Positions 24,375 through 34,429 of a DNA stretch of 64,000 nucleotides are shown piece by piece. The stretch is from Bog-257 sp963834135. Lineage in GTDB: Bacteria > Acidobacteriota > Terriglobia > Terriglobales > Acidobacteriaceae. A program made the translations under genes and the position numbers. Each line of letters opens with the position of its first letter. The first letter of the stretch is position 1. The DNA is taken from the NCBI GenBank assembly GCA_963834135.1, contig CAWIAN010000004.1:186001-250000 (forward strand), given 5' to 3'. The notes beneath the pieces were generated by a model. The model saw only the letters and a list, made by a program, of their open reading frames with translations, had not been told where the DNA came from and searched no databases.

Positions 24375-27029
24375 ATGGAACCAAGCGACCAGTCCCGGAA
24401 AAAAGATTTCCTCCTTTCTTCTGCCTTTGGCGAGGACGCCCAAGGCCCCTCCGAGGCGCCTCCGCCAATCTTCTCGCCCGACGAGGTTGTCTGCGAACGC
24501 TATCGCGTGATCCGCTTCATCGCTCGCGGGGGCATGGGCGAAGTCTACGAGGTCGAGGACGAGGAACTACATTCCCGGATCGCACTCAAGACCATCGCTC
24601 CCTCTCGCGCCTCATCGAAACATCAACTGAACCGCTTCAAGCAGGAAATTCAGCTCGCTCGGAAAGTAAGCCATCCCAACGTCTGCCGCGTGTTTGATCT
24701 GGGGCGTCACCGCGACGAAGCACACGGGGACGTTCTGTTCCTGACCATGGAGTTGCTGCCGGGTGAGACCTTGGCTGGTCATTTGAGCGAGCACGGGCCC
24801 ATGTCGTATCAGGAAGCGCTGCCGCTGGTGCGTCAGATGGTTGCGGCGCTGGCCGCCGCGCACCATGCAGGCGTGGTTCATCGCGACTTCAAGCCCGGCA
24901 ACGTAATGTTGATGAACATGCCGGAGTCGCCGCTGGTGAAGGTCACCGACTTTGGTCTAGCTGTGAATCCGGAGGCCGATGTCACCGTCTCAGCGTTGTT
25001 GAGCGACGTGGTGGGCACTCCGGCATACATGGCGCCCGAGCAATTTCATGGGCAGTACAGCCCTCGCACCGACATCTACGCTCTCGGACTCACTGTCTTT
25101 CAGATGCTCACTGGCAAGTTGCCCGAGTTCAGCCAGACACCTTTCCAGGAGACGGGCGGCCAAACCACCAAACGCATGCGCTCGCGCTGGCGGCAGGCGA
25201 TCACGCGCAGCACAGCCATGAATCCGGCTGCACGCTTCGCTACCGTCGAGGAGTTCTGGAGCGCGGTCTCGGGCGAGAAGTTGCCGGGCCAGACGGCTCT
25301 GCAATCATTGATCGGAAGCTTGCGACGATATCGCGTGATCTTTGCATCGGTCGCTGCCATTGTCCTGGCAGCCGCGTTACTGGTATGGACCGGCGTGATT
25401 CCCAGTCCTTTTCATCCCTTGCCGCAGCAGAAGCACATTGCGGTGCTGCCCTTTGAGAACGTCGGCCATGATGCGTCGAATCAGGCCTTCGCCGAGGGCG
25501 TGGCCGAGACGTTAACCAGCAAGCTCTCGCAGCTGGAGCGCTATCAGAAATCGTTTTGGGTGGTACCCGCCAGCGACACTCGCAACGTCAAGAGTCTGGA
25601 CGAAGCTCATCGCGACCTGAACGTTACCCTTGCCGTAACCGGGAGCATTGAACATACTCCCGACGGCGTGAATCTGATTGCCAACCTGGTGGACGCGGCA
25701 AACCATCGTCAACTGGCCTCGCGATCCATACAGGTCGCCTCTGGGAATCTGGATGAAATGCAGCAGCGGGTTTGGGAGTCGGTCGCCGACATGCTCGACT
25801 TGCAGGTCAGTCCGCAAATCAGGCAGGAGCTTGCTGCCGGAGGTACCTCGCAGGCCGATGCCTATGAGCTTTACGAACGTGGCAACGGATATCTGCAGCG
25901 TGAGGATCTGGACGACATTAATCACGCCATCGGGCTGTTCAACAAAGCAGTCGCGAAGGATCCTAAATATGCCAGCGCGTACGCAGGGTTGGGCGTTGCT
26001 TATGCGCGGAAATATTTCATCACCAAGGACCCTCAGTGGATCGCCGATGCCACCAGCAATGCCGGCCGCGCGGTTGGGTTGAACGCGCAGCTGATTCCAG
26101 TTCGCCTGAGTTTGGCCGGGGTCTACCAGCAGACCGGGCAACTCGATAAAGCCCAGGCGGAATATCAACGCGTGCTCGAACAGGATCCAACCGTGATTGC
26201 AGCGCAGCTGCACCTGGGACAGGTATACGAATTGCAGGGCAAATACGCGCAAGCCGAAAATTTGTACAAAGACGTAGTCAGTCGCCGCTCGACGTATTGG
26301 CAAGGCTACGATGAGCTGGGTGAGCTTTACTATCGGCAGGGTCAGTTCGGCCAAGCGGCTGAGCAGTTCCAGTCGCTGATCGACCTGGCGCCCGACGAGA
26401 CCGATGGCTATTTCAACCTCGGCGGGATATATCTGGCGCAAGGACGCTACGAAGAAGCGATCGCAGTTCTGAAAAAAGGACTGGGCATTAAGCCCGACGC
26501 CGATGCCTGGACCAACCTTGGCGCGGCCTACATGTACATCGGGAAGTATGAGGAAGCTGCGGACGCCATGAAGCGTGCTGCCGACCTCAGCCCGCACAAT
26601 CACGTCATGTGGAGGAACCTGGGCGATAGCTACGACCAGATTCCGTCACGCCTGGCCGACGCCCGGCAAGCCTACGGAAAGGCCCTTGAAACCGCGACGG
26701 AACAGTTGAAGGTCAATGCGAAAGATCCCGAAGTCCTCAGTGGAATCGCGTTGTACCATGCTCATTTGGGACAAGCGACAGACGCGGATAACTTCATCAA
26801 CCGGGCACTGGCGGCTGCTCCGCACGACAGCGACACCCTATTTACATCGGCTTTGGTGTATGAGATCATCGGCAACCGCCAAAAGGCTTTAGCGGCTGTC
26901 AGTGCGGCTGTCGCTGCCGGATACTCCCTGGAAGAAGTGGAGAAGGAACCGGAGTTGCGGGCTCTGAGGTCCGATCCCCGGTATCAGGAATGGGTAAAAA
27001 GCAGAAGGGAAAAATCCTCGGCAACATAA
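24375..27029 (+). CDS. Membrane Ser/Thr protein kinase with TolB-like and TPR domains
   Basis: 884 residues. Kinase domain at about 43-300: glycine loop ARGGMGEVY (50-58), K72, catalytic HRDFKPGN (D171), DFG 192-194 and the APE-like MAPEQF. One transmembrane helix follows at 320-342. A TolB/adenylate-cyclase-associated region (about 353-455) begins KHIAVLPFENVG. TPR repeats extend from about 500 to the end. This architecture is common in Acidobacteriota sensor kinases; the TPR part would be periplasmic and may bind a ligand or partner. ATG 24375 is used; TTG 24369 is also possible. The secreted protein 27052-27600, 22 bp downstream, may be its partner. Confidence 0.9.
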   Translation: MEPSDQSRKKDFLLSSAFGEDAQGPSEAPPPIFSPDEVVCERYRVIRFIARGGMGEVYEVEDEELHSRIALKTIAPSRASSKHQLNRFKQEIQLARKVSHPNVCRVFDLGRHRDEAHGDVLFLTMELLPGETLAGHLSEHGPMSYQEALPLVRQMVAALAAAHHAGVVHRDFKPGNVMLMNMPESPLVKVTDFGLAVNPEADVTVSALLSDVVGTPAYMAPEQFHGQYSPRTDIYALGLTVFQMLTGKLPEFSQTPFQETGGQTTKRMRSRWRQAITRSTAMNPAARFATVEEFWSAVSGEKLPGQTALQSLIGSLRRYRVIFASVAAIVLAAALLVWTGVIPSPFHPLPQQKHIAVLPFENVGHDASNQAFAEGVAETLTSKLSQLERYQKSFWVVPASDTRNVKSLDEAHRDLNVTLAVTGSIEHTPDGVNLIANLVDAANHRQLASRSIQVASGNLDEMQQRVWESVADMLDLQVSPQIRQELAAGGTSQADAYELYERGNGYLQREDLDDINHAIGLFNKAVAKDPKYASAYAGLGVAYARKYFITKDPQWIADATSNAGRAVGLNAQLIPVRLSLAGVYQQTGQLDKAQAEYQRVLEQDPTVIAAQLHLGQVYELQGKYAQAENLYKDVVSRRSTYWQGYDELGELYYRQGQFGQAAEQFQSLIDLAPDETDGYFNLGGIYLAQGRYEEAIAVLKKGLGIKPDADAWTNLGAAYMYIGKYEEAADAMKRAADLSPHNHVMWRNLGDSYDQIPSRLADARQAYGKALETATEQLKVNAKDPEVLSGIALYHAHLGQATDADNFINRALAAAPHDSDTLFTSALVYEIIGNRQKALAAVSAAVAAGYSLEEVEKEPELRALRSDPRYQEWVKSRREKSSAT

Positions 27030-27051
27030 TTTAAATTACGGGAGGTCGTAC

Positions 27052-27600
27052 ATGAGGCGCCACGTCTGTAATGCTGGTCTTCTGGTAGCAGGCATGTTGT
27101 TCCTGCTGCTTCCCGCTCTGGCCAACGCACAGATCACCCCGCCGGGAGCCTGCTCGGACACGTGGGCAGTCTGCAACAGCACCAATACCTGTCCGGCGAG
27201 CAACACATCGTGCAACGTCCAGATCTCGCATAGTGGAACGAGCGCGATTACCGTCTATGCGGGAAATACCGTTACTGACGTCTGTGTTTATCCGGGGCAG
27301 ACGGTGAACTGGCAGGAAGCGGAACAGAACGCGGAGTTTGTCGTCCAATTCCTATCAACGCCATTCACCACCAATCAATACCTGTTCCAGGGAAGCACTG
27401 GAACTCCTACGTCCGGAACGGTCGCCAGCGGCTTGAGCTACGGTTGCTTCAAGTTCACCATTCGTCAGCAGGTCGGACCGACGATTTATCCTGCCGATCC
27501 CAAGGTGGTCGTGCACGGCGTCGGCGCGGTTGCCTCGCCGCACAAGAAGCGTAAGAAGAAGGACACCACGGAAGAACCGGCACCGCAGTCTCAGCAGTAG
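27052..27600 (+). CDS. Secreted protein of unknown function
   Basis: 182 residues. A signal peptide (LLVAGMLFLLLPALANAQ) is followed by a Thr/Ser/Cys-rich beta domain with about seven cysteines (CSDTWAVC, NTCPASNTSCNV, VCVYPGQ, YGCFKF). The core ITVYAGNTVTDVCVYPGQTV loosely recalls a cupredoxin-like Greek key, but no Cu ligand set is evident. The C-terminus is Lys/Glu-rich (HKKRKKKDTTEEPAPQSQQ). Translationally close to the kinase gene; same transcript likely. Confidence 0.6.
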   Translation: MRRHVCNAGLLVAGMLFLLLPALANAQITPPGACSDTWAVCNSTNTCPASNTSCNVQISHSGTSAITVYAGNTVTDVCVYPGQTVNWQEAEQNAEFVVQFLSTPFTTNQYLFQGSTGTPTSGTVASGLSYGCFKFTIRQQVGPTIYPADPKVVVHGVGAVASPHKKRKKKDTTEEPAPQSQQ

Positions 27601-27649
27601 TAGCGGTTTGCGTTAGAGAGATTTTCGCAGCCCGGGTGTGCCTGATAGC

Positions 27650-28102
27650 TTACGGTTGCGTCGCCTCGTCTGATTCTTGCAGACGCTCCTGAAGGTAACT
27701 CCAGTCGGGACGAAAAGCGTTTCGCAATGACTGCGCTTCGCTATCGGCTTTTCGTTCCATGTAGGCGGCGCGCCACCACAGGAAAATCGAGAGCAGCGAC
27801 AGGAAGACGCAAATGTAGTACTCGGGATAGCTGACATAGGCGCTGAAAGCGGCAAGGCACATCACCAGCCAGGAGCCGAGGTATCGGCGATAGCGCATCA
27901 CCGCACGCGACTTCAACTCCTCCAGTTGATTCCATTCCCAAAGCTGCGCCTTGGCCATCTCCAGACGAAGACGTTCGACCTCTTCCGGACTGAGCGAAAC
28001 CGGGACGATTAAGTCCTCTCCGGAGCGCGAGACGGAGAGAGATATCTCATCCAGCGTCAGATCCAGCCCGCGAATTTCCGTGCGAATTGTGGTGCTGGAC
28101 AT
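27650..28102 (-). CDS. Small two-helix membrane protein
   Basis: 150 residues from ATG at 28102. The N-terminal half is soluble (EIRGLDLTLDEISLSVSRSG); two hydrophobic helices sit at about 80-97 and 99-115 (WLVMCLAAFSAYVSY, YYICVFLSLLSIFLWW). The C-terminus is acidic. The open frame extends to 28519 but that part is translated from intergenic repeat DNA (the CHPERS-type artefact), so the shorter start is used. Function not known. Confidence 0.6.
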   Translation of the reverse strand: MSSTTIRTEIRGLDLTLDEISLSVSRSGEDLIVPVSLSPEEVERLRLEMAKAQLWEWNQLEELKSRAVMRYRRYLGSWLVMCLAAFSAYVSYPEYYICVFLSLLSIFLWWRAAYMERKADSEAQSLRNAFRPDWSYLQERLQESDEATQP

Positions 28103-28257
28103 AAACGCCTCCGACTGGATGCAACTGAAAAGTGTTCTTGATGGTGCGTCAGGCTGAAGCAGTTGCGGCCCGCCTGCGGCGGGACTCTTCGCTAGTTGCC
28201 GGGTGCCCCGGGTCTCGCGATTTTCGAGACCTGGGGTCTTTCGCGGCATCAAGCTAG

Positions 28258-28486
28258 ACTCCAAAACCGCAGATCCCTCGACTGCGTTGCGTCGCTGCGC
28301 GTCTCCGGGCGCGGCGTTTCCAAGTCGCCCTGAAGGGATCAGTGTCCTCTTGGCCGAAGGGAGGTCGCGAAGGACCGTTATACTCCGCAAACATCCTTCC
28401 GCCGGTAGCGGTCCTTCGACTCCGCGTCCGCCCGCCGCAAGAGCAGCGGCGGAAAAAACCGCGCGGACGCTCCGCTCAGGATGACA
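28258..28486 (-). repeat. MITE-like HPERS repeat, partial
   Basis: Ends at 28486 in GCTCAGGATGACA and contains the family-typical GGTCCTTCGACTCCGCGTCC block. The matching TGTCATCC end on the other side is not evident, so it is a degenerate or partial copy. The region 28500-28600 beyond it is low-complexity (repeated GCTAGCCGCTAATTGCT). Confidence 0.6.
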
Positions 28487-28601
28487 CCAGGAAAAGCAGA
28501 TCTTGCCGCCAGCTGCCACTCGCCACTGATAGACCGAGAGCCGCCGATTGCTAGTCGCGAGTTGCTGCTTGCTAGCCGCTATGCTTGCTAGCCGCTAATT
28601 G

Positions 28602-30408
28602 CTAATTGCTCTCTTTCCTCACCGCGATTCCCAACTCCTTAAGCTGCCGCTCGCTCACCGGGGTTGGCGCGTCCATCATCAGATCGACGGCCTTCGCGGT
28701 CTTGGGGAAGGGAATGACCTCGCGCAGGCTCTCAGCGCCCGCGAGGATCATCACGATGCGATCGAGTCCCAGCGCGATGCCGCCATGCGGAGGCGTGCCG
28801 TATTGCAGCGCTTCCAGGAAGAAGCCGAAGCGCGCCTGCTGTTCCTCCGGAGACATGCCGAGCGCCTTGAAGATCTTGCTCTGGATGTCCTGGCGGTGAA
28901 TACGAATCGAGCCCGAGCCCAACTCTGTTCCGTTTAACACCACGTCGTACGCCAGCGCGCGTACCGCGCCCGGATCGCTCTCCAGCTTGTCCATGTCCTC
29001 GTCGTGCGGCGAGGTGAAGGGATGATGCGCCGCGTTCCAGCGGCCTTCGGTCTCGTCCCATTCGAACATGGGAAAGTCGGTGACCCATAGGAAGCGGAAG
29101 TTGCCGTGCTTGAACGCGCCGTGACGCTCGGCATATTTCTGGCCAAGTGCGAGACGAAGTTGTCCCGCGGCAGCGTAAATGCCGTACGCCTGCTGACGCG
29201 CCTTGCTCGCAGTCGCCGCTTCCGTGCGCTTGGCGCCTGCCACGATGACCAGCAAGTCTTCCGCGTTCGGCTTGGCCAGCTCGCGAATCTTCGCGACCGC
29301 TTCCGGAAACGACTTCTCCAGCCGCTTGATGTCCTCGAAGACCTTGGCCTCTTTGCGATCGCCAAACAGCGTTTTGATCTCGTCGCGCTCCTTGCGCGAG
29401 AGTTCGCCGACCTTCGGAATTACGATCGCCACTACGGGAAGCTCTGCATCGACTTGCAGCGTCTCCAGATTTTCTAGAGCGAACGCCTCACGCACATTGG
29501 CCATGCACGGCAGGCGCAAGTCGGGCTTGTCGATGCCGTACAGGCGAATGGCCTGGTCATAGCTCATCTGCGGGAACGGCGTTTGCAACTCAGCGCCGAT
29601 GGTCTTGAATGCCGCCTGCAGAAAGCCCTCGACGGTTTTGAAACACCATCTCCGGCCGCGCGAAGCTGATCTCCAGATCGATCTGCGTGAACTCCGGCTG
29701 ACGATCGGCGCGCAGGTCTTCGTCGCGGAAGCAGCGCACGATCTGAAAATACTTGTCGAAGCCCGAGATCATCAGGATCTGCTTGAAGATCTGCGGCGAT
29801 TGCGGCAGCGCGTAGAATTCGCCGGGATAGACGCGGCTGGGCACCAGATAGTCGCGCGCGCCCTCGGGCGTGGAGCGCGTCATGAACGGCGTCTCGATCT
29901 CGTAGAAGCCCTGCGAGTTCAGGTACTCGCGGATGGCGATCGCCACCTGATGACGCAGCCGAATGTTGTATTGCATCTCCGGACGCCGCAGATCGACATA
30001 GCGATGCTTCAGCCGGACCTCTTCATTGGCCAGCACGGTGTCGGCGGGCGTGAAGGGCAGCGGCTTGCAGTCGTTCAGCAGCCGGATCTCGTCCGCGATG
30101 ACTTCAATCTCGCCGGTGGGATTGTTTTTGTTGATGGTTCCGGCATCGCGCAACTTGACGTGGCCAACGACGGCCAAGACAAACTCCGAGCGCACGGCGC
30201 TTGCCTTCTCATGCACTCCGGCAGCGGCTTCAGAAGTGACGACAACCTGCGTCAGCCCGGAGCGATCGCGCAGATCGAGGAAAATTAGGTTGCCGAGGTC
30301 GCGCCGCTTGTTAACCCAGCCCATGAGAACAACGTTTGAGCCCGCGTCAGAGGCGCGCAGCTCACCACACATATGAGTACGTTTCAGATCACCGAGGAAG
30401 TCGAGCAT
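28602..30408 (-). CDS. aspS: Aspartyl-tRNA synthetase, one frameshift
   Basis: Class II AspRS, about 601 residues after repair. The anticodon-binding OB fold (VVLMGWVNKRRDLGNLIFLD) and motif 2 (IVRCFRDEDLRADRQPEFTQ) are in the first frame (30408 to about 29640). The second frame supplies LQTPFPQMSYDQAIRLYG, GKPD-like, GAD insert and motif 3 (GGIALGLDRIVMILAG). The frames join at about 29638: an extra C after the TTT of EMVF restores KTVEGFLQAAFKTIGAEL. AspS is essential, so a sequence or assembly error is the likeliest reading unless another copy exists. It is downstream of hisS, the usual pair, but separated by a REP/RAYT cassette. Confidence 0.9.
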
Positions 30409-30468
30409 GATAGGCCTTATGTAGAGGTAAAGATCGATTCTAAATGAAACATGAGCCTTCGATGGCGT

Positions 30469-30966
30469 GATGAGAGCCCGAAGGGCGTGTCATGACAGCC
30501 CAGCGTGGAGCCACCGCGCAGCGGAGCGGAACGCTGGGTAAAGCAGCATCAAGCGCCCCGAGTCCCTCGGGGACGTTCGTTGTGCATGGGCAATTTGCCC
30601 ACGCTCGTTTAGATAAGAGCCCGGAGGGCGTGTCATGACAGCCCAGCGCGGAGCCTCCGCGAAGCGGGGCGGAACGCTGGGTAAGGCAGCATAAGCGCCC
30701 CGAGTCCCTCGGGGACGTTCGTTGTGCATGGGCAATTAGCCCACGCTCGTTTAGATAAGAGCCCGAAGGGCGTGTCATGACAGCCCAGCGTGGAGCCTCC
30801 GCGAAGCGGGGCGGAACGCTGGGTAAGGCAGCATAAGCGCCCCGAGTCCCTCGGGGACGTTCGTTGTGCATGGGCAATTTGCCCACGCTCGTTTAGATAA
30901 GAGCCCGAAGGGCGTGTCATGACAGCCCAGCGCGGAGCCTCCGCGAAGCGGGGCGGAACGCTGGGT
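30469..30966 (+). repeat. Tandem 142-bp REP-containing repeats
   Basis: Unit starts at 30469, 30612, 30754 and 30896 (periods 143, 142, 142), so three full copies and one partial. Each holds the palindrome TGTCATGACA, a GCCCGAAGGGC hairpin and inverted arms CCCAGCG/CGCTGGG. Copies are over 90 percent identical. They adjoin the RAYT transposase gene, whose other side carries inverted copies. Confidence 0.85.
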
Positions 30967-30980
30967 CAACCGCCCCTAGG

Positions 30981-31001
30981 CCCTGAGCCCCCTCGGGGGC
31001 G
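30981..31001 (+). repeat. Left inverted flank of RAYT gene
   Basis: This 21-bp hairpin-forming sequence (starts CCCTGAGCC) is matched by its reverse complement at 31598-31617 with one base less. The pair flanks the transposase gene symmetrically and may be the ends recognised by it. Confidence 0.55.
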
Positions 31002-31064
31002 GCGTCACGCGACGTGTGTCCGCCTGTCACAGAACGGAGCCCTGTGCACCGGTAGCATCTAAGA

Positions 31065-31502
31065 ATGCCGCACACGTTATCCCGAAACCTTGTCCATTGC
31101 GTGTTCAGCACGAAGGAAAGGCGAGATCAAATTCGCGATCCAGAAGCTCTCTGGAAACGCCTGTGCCTCATCGCCAAGGCCAAGAACATTTCTCTCCTCA
31201 TGGTCGGGGGAACGGCGAACCATGTCCACCTGCTCATTGCGCTATCCCCGGTGATGACCTTGTCGAATGCCATGCAGAACCTAAAGGCCCACTCGTCGCG
31301 GTGGATGAAAGAAGATGTTCCGTTGTTCTCCTGGCAGGAAGGCTACGGCGCATTCAGCGTCTCTGAGTCGCAGCGGCAGACTGTGCTCGACTACATTGCG
31401 ACGCAGGCAGCGCATCACGAGAAATGGAGCTACGAGCAGGAATTCGTTACCCTGGTCAAGAAATCCGGGGTTGAACACGACCCAAAATATCTATTTGGAT
31501 AG
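31065..31502 (+). CDS. REP-associated tyrosine transposase (RAYT, IS200/IS605 Y1)
   Basis: 145 residues. A Y1 HUH nuclease: the beta strand CVFSTKERRD, then the HUH motif NHVHLLIALS (near residue 53), and the nucleophile Tyr in TVLDYIATQAAHH (near 108). RAYTs move or maintain REP palindromes. The gene is surrounded by REP-like repeats in opposite orientations (30.47-30.97 and 31.53-31.71 kb), the arrangement called a REPtron. It sits between hisS and aspS. It looks intact. Confidence 0.88.
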   Translation: MPHTLSRNLVHCVFSTKERRDQIRDPEALWKRLCLIAKAKNISLLMVGGTANHVHLLIALSPVMTLSNAMQNLKAHSSRWMKEDVPLFSWQEGYGAFSVSESQRQTVLDYIATQAAHHEKWSYEQEFVTLVKKSGVEHDPKYLFG

Positions 31503-31527
31503 ACGCGCCCGAGGCGCCTCTATTTAC

Positions 31528-31708
31528 TGGGCTGTCATGACACGCCCTTCGGGCTCTGTTTTTCATCGTTAACGCGGCGTGATTGCGGTGACGAGATCGC
31601 CCCCGAGGGGCTCAGGGTGTAGGGCGCGGGTGAGCCAGCGTTCCGCCCCGCTGGCGCGGGTGCTCCACGCTGGGCTGTCATGACACGCCCTTCGGGCTCT
31701 GATTTTGC
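31528..31708 (-). repeat. Inverted REP copies downstream of RAYT
   Basis: Two blocks, 31530-31560 and about 31660-31705, contain TGTCATGACACGCCCTTCGG, the reverse complement of the upstream repeat core, with a CGCCCCCGAGGGGCTCAGGG flank between them. The following 31745-31865 is AT-richer low-complexity DNA with many CCAA/GCAAAT words and no gene. Confidence 0.75.
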
Positions 31709-31865
31709 ATTGGGGAGGCGCCTTAGCCCCGGTACGAAGCAATACCGCAAAGGCGAGCACCATGCCAGATGCAAATGCAAATTCGCAACGCCGAATCCTA
31801 AATTCGAAATGCCAACTGCCAATGCCAAGTGCAAATGGCCAAACGCCAGGGTGCCAAATGCTTCT

Positions 31866-33143
31866 TTATTTCCTCAGAAAGGCCGCGAGTTCTGCACGCG
31901 GCAGCGTAACTTGCTCGCCGCTCGCCAGATTCTTCACCGCGAACTGATCGGCAGTCACTTCGTTTTCGCCGACGATGACGATGTGCTGCGCGCCCGCTTT
32001 CTCCGCCAGCTCAAATGATTTCTTGAGGCGAAACGTCTCATCGCCAAGATCGGCAGTGACACCGGCACGCCGCAATTCGCGCGCCAGCTTCAGCGCCGCT
32101 GCGTTCATTCCGTTGCCCAGCGGAGCAACAAAGGCCCGAATCCTCGCCGACGCCTCTTCGCCCTGCGATTGCAGCGCCAGAATCAGCCGGTCCTCGCCGA
32201 TTGCAAATCCAATGCCCGGCGCCTTCGGTCCATCGAGCGATTCCGACAATCCGTCATAGCGGCCTCCGCCTAGCACTGCGCTCTGCGCGCCCAGCCCGCC
32301 GTGCGTGAACTCGAAGGTGGTGCGCGTGTAGTAATCGAGGCCGCGCACCATGCGCTCGTTGATCGAGTACGTGACGCCAACCGCGTCCAACATCTTCTTC
32401 ACTTCTTCAAAGTGCGCGCGGCAGCCTTCGTCAAGGTATTGGCTGATCTTCGGCAGCTTCTCGATGATGGGCTGGTCCTCGGGCACCTTGCAGTCGAGCA
32501 CGCGCAGCGGGTTTGTCTCGGCCCGGCGCTGGCAGTCGGAACACATCAGGTGGACGACCGGCTGCAACGCCTCCCGCAGCGCCTTGTTGTAGCGGGCGCG
32601 ATCGTCGGCGCAGCCCACCGAATTCAGTTGCAGCTTCCAGTCGCGCAGGCCGACCTCGTCGAGCAGCGTGGCGAGCATCTCCAGCACTTCCGCGTCGCGG
32701 GCGGGAGATTCACTGCCGGCGCTGGGTGGTCCGATGACCTCGGCGCCAATCTGAAAGAACTGGCGGTAACGGCCCTTCTGCGGACGCTCGCGCCGAAACT
32801 GCGGACCGATGTAATACAGCTTCTGCAGCGTGCCTCGCTTGTCGAGGCCGTGCTCGATGTAGGCACGCACCACGCCGGCAGTATTTTCCGGACGAAGCGT
32901 CAGCGACTGTGTTTTCTCGCTTTGCGCACGCGCCTTGTCATCAAACGTGAACATCTCCTTCGACACGATGTCGGTCTCTTCGCCGACGCTGCGGGAGAAC
33001 AGCTGCGTGTCTTCGAAGATGGGCGTGCGGATCTCGTGAAAGTTGTAGCGGGCGAAGATGTCGCGCACTTTGGCATCCACGCGGTTCCACAAGTCGGTGT
33101 CGGGAGGAAGAAGGTCACGAGTTCCGCGAACGGCTTTGATCAT
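31866..33143 (-). CDS. hisS: Histidyl-tRNA synthetase
   Basis: 425 residues. Motif 1 region GTRDLLPPDTDLWNRV, motif 2 QFRRERPQKGRYRQFFQIG, the HisA signature LDYYTRTTFEF and motif 3 GGGRYDGLSESLDGPKAPG are all present. The C-terminal anticodon-binding domain (about 335-425) is complete. Charges tRNA-His in the cytoplasm. Transcribed toward aspS; the two probably formed an operon before the REP cassette entered. Confidence 0.94.
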   Translation of the reverse strand: MIKAVRGTRDLLPPDTDLWNRVDAKVRDIFARYNFHEIRTPIFEDTQLFSRSVGEETDIVSKEMFTFDDKARAQSEKTQSLTLRPENTAGVVRAYIEHGLDKRGTLQKLYYIGPQFRRERPQKGRYRQFFQIGAEVIGPPSAGSESPARDAEVLEMLATLLDEVGLRDWKLQLNSVGCADDRARYNKALREALQPVVHLMCSDCQRRAETNPLRVLDCKVPEDQPIIEKLPKISQYLDEGCRAHFEEVKKMLDAVGVTYSINERMVRGLDYYTRTTFEFTHGGLGAQSAVLGGGRYDGLSESLDGPKAPGIGFAIGEDRLILALQSQGEEASARIRAFVAPLGNGMNAAALKLARELRRAGVTADLGDETFRLKKSFELAEKAGAQHIVIVGENEVTADQFAVKNLASGEQVTLPRAELAAFLRK

Positions 33144-33227
33144 AAGAACGTTGTCAGTTGTCGGTGGTCAGTTTACGGCTGCGATGTCAAGTCCAACGAC
33201 TGACAACCGACAACTGGCAACCGACAA

Positions 33228-33747
33228 CTATTTTTTCATCTCTTCCAGATACTGCTCTCGATATCCCTGATAATTCCTGCCGTAACGCAAAATCGTTTCC
33301 TGATCATCATCGTTCAGCCGCTTGCGCATCTTGCCGGGTACGCCCATCATCAGCGAACGCGGCTCGACAATCGTGCCCTCCGGAATCAGCGGTTCCGGCG
33401 GCAACGATGGAGCCCTCGCCTATGCGCGCACCGTTCAGAATGATCACTCCCATACCGATGAGGCAGCGGTCCTCAACGACGCAACCGTGCAACGTGACCG
33501 AATGGCCGACCGTCACCCAGTCACCGACGATGACCGGCCACTGATTCAGCATGCCGTGCAGGACGCTGCAGTCCTGGATGTTGCTATGGGCTCCGATGCG
33601 GATGGAATTAACGTCGCCGCGCACCACGGCGTTCATCCAAACGCTCGAGTTCTCACCGAGCACCACGTCGCCAATCAGCTGCGCCGACTCGTCGACGTAG
33701 CACGATGACGGCACGGTAGGAGTGATTCCTTTGTAGGAGCGGATCAT
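33228..33747 (-). CDS. Gamma-carbonic anhydrase family protein, frameshifted
   Basis: Left-handed beta-helix of hexapeptide repeats: VVLGENSSVWMNAVVRGDVN, RIGAHSNIQDCSVLHG, VGHSVTLHGCVVEDRCLIGM. The conserved His residues of the YrdA/PaaY group are visible. After GSIVAAGT the frame shifts near 33395; the other frame continues PEGTIVEPRSLMMGVPGKMR and ends QYLEEMKK at 33228, giving a normal length of about 172. One extra base explains it. Activity as carbonic anhydrase versus acyltransferase-like is not decided by sequence. Downstream (33150-33225) is a GTTGTCAGTTGTCGG-type inverted repeat. Confidence 0.82.
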
Positions 33748-34429
33748 TCTTTCTCAATCCTGAGTTGAAACTGTCTTCCGGCTGTCAGCCTTGGCGAATC
33801 AGCGGGAGGCAGGGGCGAGGCGTATTGACTGGAAGCATCTCCGTCGAGCCTGTAAGACTTTGAAAATAACACGTCAGCGGCGGGCGGCGAAAGGATGCTG
33901 ACTTCGGAGCTGTGGTGAGACGGCTCGTCGAACTGAAGTCCGCCTCGCCGTGATCAAAATCAAGGAGCCTATCGGCACGGCTGAAGCCGTGCCCTGACAC
34001 AAGCTCAGGTCTCGAGACTTTTTCGACAAACTGAGAAGCCGTTCCTGACACAAAGCTCCGGTTCTCAGACTCTTCCAGCAAACGGCTGAAGCCGCGCCCT
34101 GACACACAACTCCGGTCTGCGGACTTTCCCGGCAAACTGTGAAGGCGTGCTCCACCTAAGGGCCGCTTGAGCGGACTTTGAAACTGTCCCATGGGCCGAC
34201 TCCAGGGCGACCGCGACGAACGCCAAAAGACGCTACCGCAGGTGCTGAGGCGTCAGATAAACCATCGACAGTCAGCTACTTGCGGTCAAGGCTGGTATTC
34301 GCGCTCCATCTACGACTTTGTCGGGATGGGCACGAGGGCGATCTTGCGATACAAGTAGGGTACGGGGTCGTAAAACTTCACTTCTCTTGAAGCCTTGTGG
34401 TATTTCGTCACGTAAAGCATGACGGTTTT
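33748..34429. other. Intergenic region with degenerate ~55-bp tandem repeats
   Basis: No gene supported. From about 33920 to 34160 a unit of about 50-60 bp repeats three times with drift: (C)GGCTGAAGCCGTGCCCTGAC, then an ACTCCGGT(C/T)T block and GACTTT(T/C)CC-GCAAACT. The opening block GGCTCGTCGAACTGAAGTCC also occurs, slightly changed, at 42510-42535. Confidence 0.55.

Noticed and set aside
28103..28519. N-terminal extension of the small membrane protein and other HPERS-type ORFs
   Set aside because: They translate MITE-like repeat DNA; a proper start exists at 28102 and the same peptides arise from every repeat copy.
30469..30966. Possible CRISPR array
   Set aside because: Units are 142 bp, nearly identical throughout with no variable spacers, and lie beside a RAYT gene rather than cas genes.
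30490..31111. Several overlapping minus-strand ORFs in the 142-bp repeats
   Set aside because: Periodic ORFs created by tandem repeats in a multiple-of-frame arrangement; no start sites or family similarity.
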